32,667 nucleotides of DNA, taken from assembly GCA_051871515.1 (NCBI GenBank), contig JBJECY010000097.1, positions 1 to 32,667 on the forward strand. Direction: 5' to 3'. The stretch is from SFTJ01 sp051871515 (GTDB lineage Bacteria; Bacteroidota; Bacteroidia; Bacteroidales; Muribaculaceae). Positions 8,310-16,703 of the stretch are shown one piece after another; the first letter of the stretch is position 1, and each line of letters starts with the position of its first letter. The position numbers and the translations under genes are program-made. The notes beneath the pieces are model-generated. The model was not told where the DNA came from. It made no database searches and worked only from the letters and a program-made list of their open reading frames with translations.

Positions 8310-8839
8310 CCGAAAACGAACGATTAATTCGCCACCAAATAGTGGTAGAGGCGGCTCACCAAATGATGATTGCCGCCCGCACCGCCCCAAAGGGCAAAGG
8401 TTGCGACCTTATTGAAATCACTCTCGTGAGCCAACGCGCCGACCTCGAAGCATTGGCAAGCGTGATGAGTGCAAAAGCGCAAGAAACCGGCATGGCTTTT
8501 CTGCAACGCGATGCCGACAACATTTTGTGCGGCGAGGCGGTTCTGCTCATTGGCACCAAAGCACAGCCTTTGGCTCTCAACTGCGGTTATTGCGGATACC
8601 CCAACTGCCAACTTAAACCAGAGGTAGCGCCGTGCGCCTTCAATAGCATCGACGTGGGCATTGCCGTTGGCTCAGCCTGCTCAAAAGCAGCCGACCTCCG
8701 ACTTGACACTCGCGTGATGTTCTCTGCCGGATGGTGCAGCCAGTTTCTTGACTGGATGCCGGGCTGCCACCAGACCATTGCCATAGCCATTGGCGCAGCA
8801 AGCAAAAATCCATTCTTTGACCGCAAACCAATGCAATAA
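8306..8839 (+). CDS. DUF2148 ferredoxin-like domain protein
   Basis: A 177-residue cytoplasmic protein matching the DUF2148 group, described as containing a ferredoxin-like domain. The cysteine cluster CGYCGYPNC followed by a further Cys in KPEVAPC (residues about 92-110) could bind an iron-sulfur centre. The C-terminal half has SIDVGIAVGSACSKAADLRLDTRVMFSAG, a conserved block in the group. The biochemical role is unknown. Its ATG at 8306 overlaps the upstream stop by four bases, so the two are co-translated although their predicted compartments differ. Confidence 0.8.
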   Translation: MTENERLIRHQIVVEAAHQMMIAARTAPKGKGCDLIEITLVSQRADLEALASVMSAKAQETGMAFLQRDADNILCGEAVLLIGTKAQPLALNCGYCGYPNCQLKPEVAPCAFNSIDVGIAVGSACSKAADLRLDTRVMFSAGWCSQFLDWMPGCHQTIAIAIGAASKNPFFDRKPMQ

Positions 8840-8845
8840 CGCCGA

Positions 8846-9739
8846 ATGAAACATCTTTTCATCGCTTTGCTGATTACGGCGGCGTGGGCAACTGCAGCCC
8901 ATGCCCAAAAGGCTACGCTATGCGCCAACTCTTCGCAACCCATCAGGCACTTGCCTGCACAAACCGCCAACAATGCAATCACCGGCAGCAACTTCATGCT
9001 GCAATGCGACACCGTTGACTTTTGGACAAGAGAAAAGATGGTGGTTGATGCCGTTCTCAGCGGCAACGTGCCCGACTCGCTGCGATACTTCAAGAAAATC
9101 ACTTACACCACTCCAATTGTCGATTCCATCGAGGTTTTTCGGCAACCGCACACCGTATCGCTATGGGTGACTTGCGACTATCTTTCCATTGGCACCAACA
9201 CAGATTTTGTGCGCATGCCCATGGGACCGTTGGCTGCGCAAGAGATTGCCGACTCGCTGCATTGCATGCTGCCCACATCGTTTATTGTTGACCGCATCAA
9301 CGATGCTCGCCAAGGCGCAATTGAGATTTTTCCGTTTCGACCGCTTGGCGAACGCAACACTTGGCCCATTGTGTTTCAAGACAGCAACAACGCCATCAAC
9401 GCCCTTTTCCGCGCCAAAGGCTATCACTTTGGACAACTCATCTCAGGGCTCAAAAAAGATATTATCCTAACCCATCGCCTGTGGAACGATGCAAAATGCC
9501 TCAACCGGGTGGCAATCTACGGCTGGCATCGGCCCGACGGCAGCCGTGTGCAACCCACCTATGTTGGGCACGTCAACTTCTACGTTGACTACAGCCACGG
9601 GGTGAGATTGGTGAGCCGAGTTGCCGAAATCGACGGGAAAACCGTTGATTTGAAGGCCATCGTTGAAGACCCCAAGCTGTTCCGTTTGGTGAGCGACGAG
9701 AGTTCGCCCATTGTGCCGGCATCTTATTTCGCCAACTAA
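8846..9739 (+). CDS. Exported protein of unknown function
   Basis: I do not recognise a named family. The 297-residue protein has a clear signal peptide (MKHLFIALLITAAWATAAHA, cleaved before Gln) and no other membrane segment. The C-terminal half contains GWHRPDGSRVQPTYVGHV followed by NFYVDYSHGVRLVSR (about residues 225-257). The Tyr-x-Asp-Tyr-Ser-His-Gly block looks strongly constrained and has residues suited to catalysis or metal binding. The start lies six bases after the previous stop, so it is probably the third gene of the operon. No lipobox. Confidence 0.75.
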   Translation: MKHLFIALLITAAWATAAHAQKATLCANSSQPIRHLPAQTANNAITGSNFMLQCDTVDFWTREKMVVDAVLSGNVPDSLRYFKKITYTTPIVDSIEVFRQPHTVSLWVTCDYLSIGTNTDFVRMPMGPLAAQEIADSLHCMLPTSFIVDRINDARQGAIEIFPFRPLGERNTWPIVFQDSNNAINALFRAKGYHFGQLISGLKKDIILTHRLWNDAKCLNRVAIYGWHRPDGSRVQPTYVGHVNFYVDYSHGVRLVSRVAEIDGKTVDLKAIVEDPKLFRLVSDESSPIVPASYFAN

Positions 9740-9903
9740 TTTGCCTCGCCGCATCAGCGTTTTGGCAACAAGGCACTGCAAGCACACAACAGCATAAAAC
9801 GCGCGGTTTTATCGGTAAAATTCGTGAATCACGGCAGTTGCAAACCGCCCTTCCGCTCCACCAAACAAGGGTGTGGCAAATCGCCCGATAACTTCGGCTC
9901 AAT

Positions 9904-9920
9904 GCCCGAATCCATCGGGC
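9904..9920 (+). terminator. Possible terminator hairpin
   Basis: GCCCGA-ATCCA-TCGGGC is a perfect six-base stem followed by AATTTTC, 165 bases after the stop at 9739. The gap 9740-10081 otherwise holds the aroA promoter and repeated short GCCCGAT words near 9883, 9904 and 9975; I see no gene in it. Confidence 0.35.
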
Positions 9921-10039
9921 AATTTTCTGCAACACGCCTCTATGGCTCTCCCACTGCCCCATATTGTCGCTATTTGCCCGATGAAATCGCGTCTTGCATA
10001 GTCTTTGAGCATCACAATAGCCATAATAAGTTACTTCAA

Positions 10040-10072
10040 TTGCACATAATTCGGCAATAATTATTAACTTTG
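10040..10072 (+). promoter_or_regulatory. Candidate promoter of aroA
   Basis: TAACTTTG at 10065-10072 is a full -7 match, with TTG at 10040-10042 as a possible -33 box. The box ends only nine bases before the aroA ATG at 10082, so the transcript would be almost leaderless. Confidence 0.55.
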
Positions 10073-10081
10073 TTATCACTT

Positions 10082-11320
10082 ATGAACTACTCAATCACTG
10101 CACCAGAGCGGATAAACACCACAGTGGACCTACCCGCATCAAAAAGCATCAGCAACCGAGCCATGATGCTCACCTCGTTATGTCAAGCCCCCAAGGCAAT
10201 AAACCTGACCAACATATCGGACTGCGACGACTCTAACGCGATGATTCATGCCCTCAACAGCAACGGCAGCGACAACATCAACATTGGCGCCGCAGGCACC
10301 GCAATGCGCTTTCTGACAGCTTATTTTGCCGCCAAAGAAGGTAGGCAAGTGGTGCTCGACGGCAGCGCACGCATGCGCCAAAGGCCCATTGGCACTCTGG
10401 TGAATGCCCTCAAGAAGTGCGGAGCCAACATCAGCTATCTTGACAACGACGGTTGCCCTCCCTTACGCATCACCGGTACGCACCTCAAAGCCAACGAAAT
10501 AAAGATTCCCGGCGACGTAAGTTCGCAGTTCATTTCTGCCCTGTTGATGATTTCTCCGCTCATTGAAGGCTGCACCACGCTGCGCCTCACCGGCAACATC
10601 ATCTCACGCCCCTACATTGAGATGACCCTTGCCATGATGGAGAAATTCAACGTAAAAGCCACGTTCAGCGGCAACACCATCACCCTGCCGCCCAACCCGG
10701 CTTATAGCAGCAACGGTTATGTGATTGAGAACGATTGGTCGGCTGCCAGCTATTGGTTTCAAATCAAAGCCCTTATGCCGCAATCAAACATACGTCTGCG
10801 CGGACTTTTCAAAGACAGTTTGCAAGGCGATAGCGCAGTGGCAAAGATATTTGAGCATTTTGGCGTCACCACCTCTTGGGAAGATAACGAACTGGTACTC
10901 AACGCCAAACAAGTGACGCCGCACCTCGTGAAGCTGGACCTCAGCAACACCCCCGACTTGGCACAGACCGTGGTGGTGACTGCCTGTATGCTGCGTATGC
11001 CTTTCCAAATCACTGGTTTGCAGACGTTGCGCATCAAAGAGACCGACCGCATCAACGCCCTCTGCGTTGAGCTAAGCAAATTTGGCATCACGCTCACCGC
11101 CACCCACGATTCGCTTTTCTTTAACGGAAAAGTGAATGACACCTGCGACCTCTCTTGCGGCATCGACACCTATTGCGACCACCGCATGGCAATGGCGTTT
11201 GCACCCGCTGCCGCTCTGCATCCCGGGCTCGTCATCAACGATGCCGGCGTGGTGAGCAAAAGCTATCCGCGATTCTGGGACGACCTGAAACAGGCCCAAT
11301 TCAACATCACAACAGTGTAA
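10082..11320 (+). CDS. aroA: 3-phosphoshikimate 1-carboxyvinyltransferase (EPSP synthase)
   Basis: AroA joins phosphoenolpyruvate to shikimate-3-phosphate in the shikimate route to aromatic amino acids. The protein is 412 residues from the ATG at 10082, beginning MNYSITAPERINTTVDLPAS; the in-frame ATG at 10070 falls within the promoter. Family motifs are ASKSISNRAM, GAAGTAMRFLTAYFA, GSARMRQRPIG, DVSSQFISALLM, RIKETDRI and TYCDHRMAMAF. It is 10-20 residues shorter than the Escherichia coli enzyme but has all substrate-binding blocks. The next gene starts nine bases after the stop. Confidence 0.96.
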   Translation: MNYSITAPERINTTVDLPASKSISNRAMMLTSLCQAPKAINLTNISDCDDSNAMIHALNSNGSDNINIGAAGTAMRFLTAYFAAKEGRQVVLDGSARMRQRPIGTLVNALKKCGANISYLDNDGCPPLRITGTHLKANEIKIPGDVSSQFISALLMISPLIEGCTTLRLTGNIISRPYIEMTLAMMEKFNVKATFSGNTITLPPNPAYSSNGYVIENDWSAASYWFQIKALMPQSNIRLRGLFKDSLQGDSAVAKIFEHFGVTTSWEDNELVLNAKQVTPHLVKLDLSNTPDLAQTVVVTACMLRMPFQITGLQTLRIKETDRINALCVELSKFGITLTATHDSLFFNGKVNDTCDLSCGIDTYCDHRMAMAFAPAAALHPGLVINDAGVVSKSYPRFWDDLKQAQFNITTV

Positions 11321-11329
11321 TTTGCCATC

Positions 11330-11755
11330 ATGACCGGAGCACTCATCATACTTGCCGTGACCGTAATTGTAGGCGCAATCCTCTACATTGTGCACCGATT
11401 CACCACGCGTCCGGGCGAAGAAACACAGGTCAACGAGCCGCAGCGCCCCGAGGGTTGTTGCGGACAGCATGCCGTGTGCGAGAAAGACTCGCTACTGCAA
11501 GGCATTAGCAATCAGATAGTTTACTACGACGACCAAGAGCTTGACGAATACCGCGGCATAGCTGCCGACGACTACACCGAGGCTCAGATTGAGCAATTTC
11601 GCGACGTGCTCTACACTCTGCAACGCGACGACTTGGCGCCCTGGGCTCGCAGCATTGCCCTGCGCGGCATTGTGATGCCGGCGCCCATTCACGACGAGTT
11701 TATCATGCTCGCCGCCGAAGCACGCAGCCAAAAGCTGCAACAGCAGCAGCCATAG
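11330..11755 (+). CDS. Small membrane-anchored protein with CCGxH motif, function unknown
   Basis: A 141-residue protein with one N-terminal hydrophobic segment (about residues 3-22, ending YIVHRF), then a soluble, acidic, helix-rich region. The sequence PEGCCGQHAVCEKDSLL at residues 40-56 has three cysteines and a histidine, suggesting a metal or redox site. It is followed by YYDDQELDEYRGIAADDYTE. I recognise the pattern as one seen in Bacteroidales proteins but cannot assign a function. It starts nine bases after aroA and is probably co-transcribed with it. Confidence 0.75.
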   Translation: MTGALIILAVTVIVGAILYIVHRFTTRPGEETQVNEPQRPEGCCGQHAVCEKDSLLQGISNQIVYYDDQELDEYRGIAADDYTEAQIEQFRDVLYTLQRDDLAPWARSIALRGIVMPAPIHDEFIMLAAEARSQKLQQQQP

Positions 11756-11806
11756 CGCCACACGCCGCCTGCCGGCACGCCATTTCGCAGCACCAATTAT
11801 TTTTTG

Positions 11807-11814
11807 TAATTTTG
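11807..11814 (+). promoter_or_regulatory. Candidate -7 box of the metal permease gene
   Basis: TAATTTTG matches TAnnTTTG, 53 bases upstream of the ATG at 11868. No clear -33 box. Confidence 0.45.
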
Positions 11815-11867
11815 CAAAACCTCAATGCCAACATGGCAAAAAACCAGTGAGGGGAACGATTTAAGCA

Positions 11868-12668
11868 ATGGATATACTCAACTACACATTCTTTCAAAAC
11901 GCGCTCTTAGGCATAGCGATAGTAAGCATTGCCTCGGCCATCATAGGCACCTATGTGGTGAGCCGGCGCATGGTGTTTATCACCGGCGGCATCACCCACG
12001 CCTGTTTTGGCGGATTGGGGTTGGGATTCTATGCCGGCATCAATCCCGTTGCCATGGCTGCCATCTTTGCCGTTGGCTCGGCCATTGGCGTGGAATGGAT
12101 GTCAACAAAGCAGAACATACGGCAAGACTCGGCAATAGGCGTGATTTGGGCGCTGGGCATGGCGCTGGGCACGCTGTTCCTCTTTCTCTCGCCCGGCTAT
12201 GTGCCCGAGCTCACCTCGTTTCTCTTTGGCAACGTGCTCACCATCACACGCGCCGACTTGGCTCTCTTTGCCATCTATCTCGCCGTGTTGCTGATATTCT
12301 TTGGCTCGTGCTACCACCTGATTGTGGCTTGTGCCTTCGACCGCGACTTTGCCACCACACGCCACATGCCTGCCGCTGCCATCAACATGGCAATGACCGT
12401 GATGATTGCGCTCTGCGTGGTGCTCACCATCAGGCTCATTGGCATCATGCTGCTGCTCTCGCTGCTCACCATGCCCCAAACCATTGCCGAGCTTTTCACC
12501 GTGAAGATGCGCCCCATGATGCTCATCTCAGCCATCATCAGCCTATCTTGCTCACTCTTGGGGCTATGCGCCTCTTATGTGCTTGCCGTGCCGGCATCAG
12601 CCACCATCGTGATTCTGCTCATCACCGCCTACGCCGTGGCGCGCATCGCAAAATCGCTAAAAGCCTAA
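11868..12668 (+). CDS. Metal-ion ABC transporter permease (ZnuB/TroC, ABC-3 family)
   Basis: A 266-residue inner-membrane subunit of a zinc, manganese or iron importer. About eight hydrophobic segments are visible. Family signatures include VVSRRMVFITGGITHACFGG near residues 30-50 (usual form 'R.m.l..dalSHa.lpG'), ELTSFLFGNVLTIT, and RLIGIMLLLSLLTMP. The ATP-binding and metal-binding partners are not adjacent: the neighbours are the aroA-linked protein and a convergent barrel gene. They must be encoded elsewhere if the transporter works. Metal specificity cannot be inferred. Confidence 0.9.
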   Translation: MDILNYTFFQNALLGIAIVSIASAIIGTYVVSRRMVFITGGITHACFGGLGLGFYAGINPVAMAAIFAVGSAIGVEWMSTKQNIRQDSAIGVIWALGMALGTLFLFLSPGYVPELTSFLFGNVLTITRADLALFAIYLAVLLIFFGSCYHLIVACAFDRDFATTRHMPAAAINMAMTVMIALCVVLTIRLIGIMLLLSLLTMPQTIAELFTVKMRPMMLISAIISLSCSLLGLCASYVLAVPASATIVILLITAYAVARIAKSLKA

Positions 12669-12684
12669 ACCATACGCAAAAAAA

Positions 12685-12718
12685 TGCGCCGCAACGGCTT
12701 AAAAACCGATGTAGCGCA
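12685..12718. terminator. Imperfect hairpin between convergent genes
   Basis: TGCGC...ACGG (12685-12697) and CCGAT...GCGCA (12706-12718) pair at both ends of the stem with an internal mismatch region. A A/T-rich flank lies on each side. It sits between the permease and the minus-strand barrel gene and may terminate both. Confidence 0.45.
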
Positions 12719-12763
12719 CAATATCATTTTGCACGAGCGGCTATCTGCCAGCCCTTATGAATA

Positions 12764-13342
12764 TTACAACTTAAACTTATATCCAACAGTAATCATAAAC
12801 GCACTGCTGTTACACGATTCGCCTCCAGCCGACAACGCATGAGTTACACCCCAGTTGTAACGGGCGTCGAGCTGAATGTTGCTGAACTCATAAGAGATGC
12901 CCACCGGAACCGACAGCACGAAGTCTTTCGACCAATCGCCCAAACCAGCTTCAACCGACACTCCGCTACCGCTCACCTTTGCCTTGTCGTTGATAAGAAA
13001 GCCCGGTTGCAAACCCAACTTTACTGCAAAACCCTTGGCAACATACACGTTAGCCAACAACGGAATGTTGATGTAATCGAGTTTGAGAGTGCCGCCATCG
13101 TCAACCTTGCAGCCCTGTTGTGAATAGAGCAAACCTGCCGATAAACCAACAGTGTTGGTTACCTGATACTCCAATTCGGTGCCAATCACCAAACCTACGC
13201 GCGCTGAGCAACCCTCGGAATCCGACATAAAACCAAGATTCATACCAACAGTCGGGCGAAGACTCAATTGACCCACTTCACCCTGTGCCTTTGCCGACAC
13301 AAAAGCAAGCATTAAACTTGCAACAATTAAAAACTTTTTCAT
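12764..13342 (-). CDS. Outer-membrane beta-barrel protein (PorT-like/OMP_b-brl type)
   Basis: A 192-residue protein with a signal peptide (MKKFLIVASLMLAFVSAKA, cleavage before Gln20). It has alternating amphipathic strands typical of small eight-stranded barrels, for example LSLRPTVGMNLGFMSDSEG, LDYINIPLLANVYVAKG, FVLSVPVGISYEF and the final AFMITVGYKFKL. It should sit in the outer membrane; the role is not clear from sequence. Short-chain barrels of this type are numerous in Bacteroidales, so no gene symbol is given. It is transcribed alone, with a -7 box about 43 bases upstream. Confidence 0.82.
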   Translation of the reverse strand: MKKFLIVASLMLAFVSAKAQGEVGQLSLRPTVGMNLGFMSDSEGCSARVGLVIGTELEYQVTNTVGLSAGLLYSQQGCKVDDGGTLKLDYINIPLLANVYVAKGFAVKLGLQPGFLINDKAKVSGSGVSVEAGLGDWSKDFVLSVPVGISYEFSNIQLDARYNWGVTHALSAGGESCNSSAFMITVGYKFKL

Positions 13343-13384
13343 TTCAATCTTCGTATTTTGTTAATAATTACGTGTATTTTTAAA

Positions 13385-13392
13385 CAAAATTA
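13385..13392 (-). promoter_or_regulatory. Candidate -7 box of the beta-barrel gene
   Basis: Minus-strand TAATTTTG, 43 bases upstream of the ATG at 13342. The gap 13343-13659 otherwise contains the porW promoter and A/T-rich sequence without a gene. Confidence 0.45.
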
Positions 13393-13552
13393 CTCCATCA
13401 TTTATAAACAAGCAACTACCATGCTACATTTTTACCAATAAAAGCGCACTTTTAACATCTAATTATCACTCCATCAGAAACAGCCCCACCGCTAAAAACG
13501 CCAACAAAAAGCCCATCAATCAACAGTATAAGCAAAAAAACTGACGCATAAT

Positions 13553-13584
13553 TTTGCCAAAACACACACCTTGCACTATCTTTA
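13553..13584 (+). promoter_or_regulatory. Candidate promoter of porW
   Basis: TTTG at 13553-13556, a 20-base spacer, and TATCTTTA at 13577-13584, one base off the TAnnTTTG consensus. The leader to the TTG start at 13660 would be about 70 bases. Confidence 0.5.
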
Positions 13585-13659
13585 CATTAAAATTAAATAA
13601 TTTATCACCGATTATTTCGTTTTACATTAAGCAGCAATAAGGTTTATTATATAGCATAG

Positions 13660-16476
13660 TTGAAAAGGATTTTCAAACATATCACCCTGCTATCAGCCAT
13701 AGCGGCGATGTTGTTCTTGAGCTCATGCAGCACCAAGAAGAACACGGCAAGCACGCGCTTTTGGCAAGCATTCAACACCCGCTACAACGTCTATTACAAC
13801 GGCGCCTCGCACTACGACGAGCAAATAAAGCTCACCGAGGCCTATGAGGACGACTACTCAAAACGTCTGTTCATACATCCGGCTGAGGCACACGCCGCTG
13901 AGAAAGCCAAAAAACCCACCGGAAACTACGACCGCACCATCACTAAAATGCAAAAAGCCATTGCCTTGCACTCAATCAAGAAAAAGCCCAAGCGCAAAGG
14001 CGGACGCACCACCGAGAAACAAAAAGAATGGCTCAAACGCGACGAATATAACCCCTTCATACACAATGCATGGCTGATGCTCGCCAAAGCCGAATATATG
14101 AACGGCGACTTCCTCAGCTCAGCCGCCACATTCCACTACATCAGCCGGCATTTCACGTGGATGCCTCAGCTTGTTGCCGAGGCACAGCTGTGGGAGGTGC
14201 TAAGCTATTGCGCCATGGGATGGAACACCGAGGCCGATAACATCTTGGTGCACATACATCCCGATAAGCTCAAAGGCAAAAAGCTGCTCTACCTCTACAA
14301 CCTTGCCCAAGCCAACTACCTGATTCACGAACGCAAATACGAGGACGCGCTGCCGTTCCTTGAACAAGCCGCCCAACGTGCCTCGGGGCCGCAAAAGGTG
14401 CGCCTCAACTTCCTTTTGGGCCAACTCTATGCACAAGCCGGCAACAACGCAATGGCTTATAAGGCATTTGGCAAGGCGGGAAGCAGCTCAAGCGCCACCT
14501 ATTACACCAAATTCAATGCCCGCATCAAGCAAAGCGCAGTCACCACGGGGCAAAACATCAAAGGCGAGATAAAAAGCCTCAAACGCATGACCCACCTGAG
14601 CCGAAACAAAGAATACCTCGACCAGATATACTATGCCATTGGCAACCTCTACCTCTCGCAAGCCGACACCACACAGGCAATAGCCAACTATAAGCTCGCG
14701 GCAGAAAAGAGCACACGGTCAGGCATCGACAAAGCCATCAGTCAAATCACCCTGGGCGGACTCTACTTTGAGCGCCACCAGTATGACTTGGCTCAACCCT
14801 GCTACTCCGAGGCAATCCCTCAGCTCAACGACGATTATCCCAACTACAAGATACTCAAAAAGCGCAGCGACGTGCTCGATGAGCTTGCCATCTATGCGCA
14901 AAACGTCACCTTGCAAGACTCGTTGCTGAAGCTTGCCGCCATGACGCCCGAGCAGCAGCGCGAAGTGGTGAAGAAAATCATTGAAGACCTGAAACGCCGC
15001 GAAAAAGAGGAGCAAGAAGCCGCCGAACGCGACGAGCGACTTGCGCAAGCCAACTCCAGAGCATCAAACTTGGGCAACGACGCATCAAACCAACCGACAC
15101 AATACTCCATGAACTCCGACAATTCATGGTATTTCTATAACACCGCCACCAAAAACGCCGGAAAGACGCAGTTCCAGAAGGTGTGGGGCAACCGTAAACT
15201 TGAAGATGACTGGCGACGCCGCAACAAAAACGTGTTCTCGCTCGAGACCGACACCGGCAGCAGCGAGTCTGACCAAGACACCACCGGTGAATCGGAGCAA
15301 GACACCGCAGCCAATGCACAGGAAAACGATAGCGAAAAAGACCCCGAGAAGGCTCAACGCGAGAGCGACCCTCACTTCGAGGAATATTACCTGAAGCAAA
15401 TTCCATCGTCGCCCGAGGAGATATCCACCAGCCACGATGTGATTCAAGAGGGCCTCTACAACATGGGCGTGATACTCAAAGACAAACTCGACGACACCCG
15501 CAGCGCCGTTGAGCAATTTGCTACGCTCCTGCAACGATACCCCGATAATACCTACCGCCTTGATACGTACTATAACCTCTATCTGATGTATGTGCGCGGC
15601 GGCGACACCGAAAGCGCCGAGAAATACAGGCAGCTCATCATCACCGAGTTTGAGCAATCTTCTTACGGGCAAGCTCTGCAAGACCCCAACTACATCGACA
15701 ACCTCAAGCGCATGAACGAGGTGCAAGAGCAAACCTATGCCCAAGCTTACGACGATTACATCAACAATCGCAACAGCCAGGTGCACGAGGCGCTCGCCTT
15801 TATGCAACTCAACTATCCGCTCTCAAAAATCATACCCAAATTCATGTTTATCGATGCATTGGCCTATGTCACCGAGAACGACGAAGAGAAATTCCGCACA
15901 ACGCTCACCGAGATGCTTGAACGCTATCCCGATACCGACATCACCCCAACGGCATCGGCTATGCTCAAACAGCTCAACTCAGGGCGCAACATACACAGTG
16001 GCGCAACCAACACCCGCGGTCTGCTGTGGGCAACTCGCCTTAGCAACGACACAACGCAGGCAGCATCAACACAGCAGCTCACGCCATTCTCAAACGAGCC
16101 CAACCAGCCGCACATATTCCTGCTCGCCTACTCCACCGACAGCGTATCGGCAAACGACCTGCTCTATAGAGTGGCTTACCACAACTTCACGAAATATGTG
16201 GTTAAAGACTTCGACCTTGAGCAAATGACCTTTGGCGCACTGGGATTGCTTGCCGTGAAGGGCTTCGCCAACTTCGAGGAGTTGATACAGTATCGCACAC
16301 TCTTTGAGGCCGACGAACAGCTGCAAGCGCTGCCCAAGCAAGTGCGCATTGTGCTCATCAGCCAAGACAACTTCAACATCCTCATCAACGAAGGCCGTTC
16401 GCTTGAAGAATATTTCCTCTATCAAGAGCAACTCAACGCCCAAGATGTTGAAGCAAAAGCCGACGACACGCCTTAG
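13660..16476 (+). CDS. porW: Type IX secretion lipoprotein PorW/SprE-like, TPR-rich
   Basis: A 938-residue lipoprotein of the PorW/SprE group, needed for type IX secretion and, in gliding relatives, motility. It is anchored in the envelope and thought to link secretion components. The signal peptide ends in a lipobox, LSSC, with Cys23, followed by the family's opening FWQAFNTRYNVYYNGASHYDEQ. Tetratricopeptide-like helices fill roughly residues 140-420 and 600-720. A charged, low-complexity stretch rich in Glu, Asp and Ser lies around 450-580. The start must be TTG at 13660: the next in-frame ATG is inside the signal peptide. PorX, the response regulator of the same system, is encoded 227 bases downstream. 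Confidence 0.85.
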   Translation: MKRIFKHITLLSAIAAMLFLSSCSTKKNTASTRFWQAFNTRYNVYYNGASHYDEQIKLTEAYEDDYSKRLFIHPAEAHAAEKAKKPTGNYDRTITKMQKAIALHSIKKKPKRKGGRTTEKQKEWLKRDEYNPFIHNAWLMLAKAEYMNGDFLSSAATFHYISRHFTWMPQLVAEAQLWEVLSYCAMGWNTEADNILVHIHPDKLKGKKLLYLYNLAQANYLIHERKYEDALPFLEQAAQRASGPQKVRLNFLLGQLYAQAGNNAMAYKAFGKAGSSSSATYYTKFNARIKQSAVTTGQNIKGEIKSLKRMTHLSRNKEYLDQIYYAIGNLYLSQADTTQAIANYKLAAEKSTRSGIDKAISQITLGGLYFERHQYDLAQPCYSEAIPQLNDDYPNYKILKKRSDVLDELAIYAQNVTLQDSLLKLAAMTPEQQREVVKKIIEDLKRREKEEQEAAERDERLAQANSRASNLGNDASNQPTQYSMNSDNSWYFYNTATKNAGKTQFQKVWGNRKLEDDWRRRNKNVFSLETDTGSSESDQDTTGESEQDTAANAQENDSEKDPEKAQRESDPHFEEYYLKQIPSSPEEISTSHDVIQEGLYNMGVILKDKLDDTRSAVEQFATLLQRYPDNTYRLDTYYNLYLMYVRGGDTESAEKYRQLIITEFEQSSYGQALQDPNYIDNLKRMNEVQEQTYAQAYDDYINNRNSQVHEALAFMQLNYPLSKIIPKFMFIDALAYVTENDEEKFRTTLTEMLERYPDTDITPTASAMLKQLNSGRNIHSGATNTRGLLWATRLSNDTTQAASTQQLTPFSNEPNQPHIFLLAYSTDSVSANDLLYRVAYHNFTKYVVKDFDLEQMTFGALGLLAVKGFANFEELIQYRTLFEADEQLQALPKQVRIVLISQDNFNILINEGRSLEEYFLYQEQLNAQDVEAKADDTP

Positions 16477-16610
16477 CGCGCCCCGCCTCAATAGGCAAAA
16501 ATGCCATCACTCATCTTCCGGTCAACTTTTATTCACATTTTTTGATGTCATTTCAGTCAAAAAACGCAGCAAAGCGCCGATAATGCCTATATTATTGCGC
16601 GAATTATTTG

Positions 16611-16618
16611 TAAATTTG
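16611..16618 (+). promoter_or_regulatory. Candidate -7 box of porX
   Basis: TAAATTTG matches TAnnTTTG, about 86 bases before the porX ATG, with a TTG only 13 bases upstream (too close for a normal -33 box). Confidence 0.45.
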
Positions 16619-16703
16619 CATCTACACAGACGCCTTGCGGGTGAAGAATGATTTTTTCTCGCCCCGCCGGGCATCAAGTCAAACACAAGAAAACAACTAA
16701 GCT

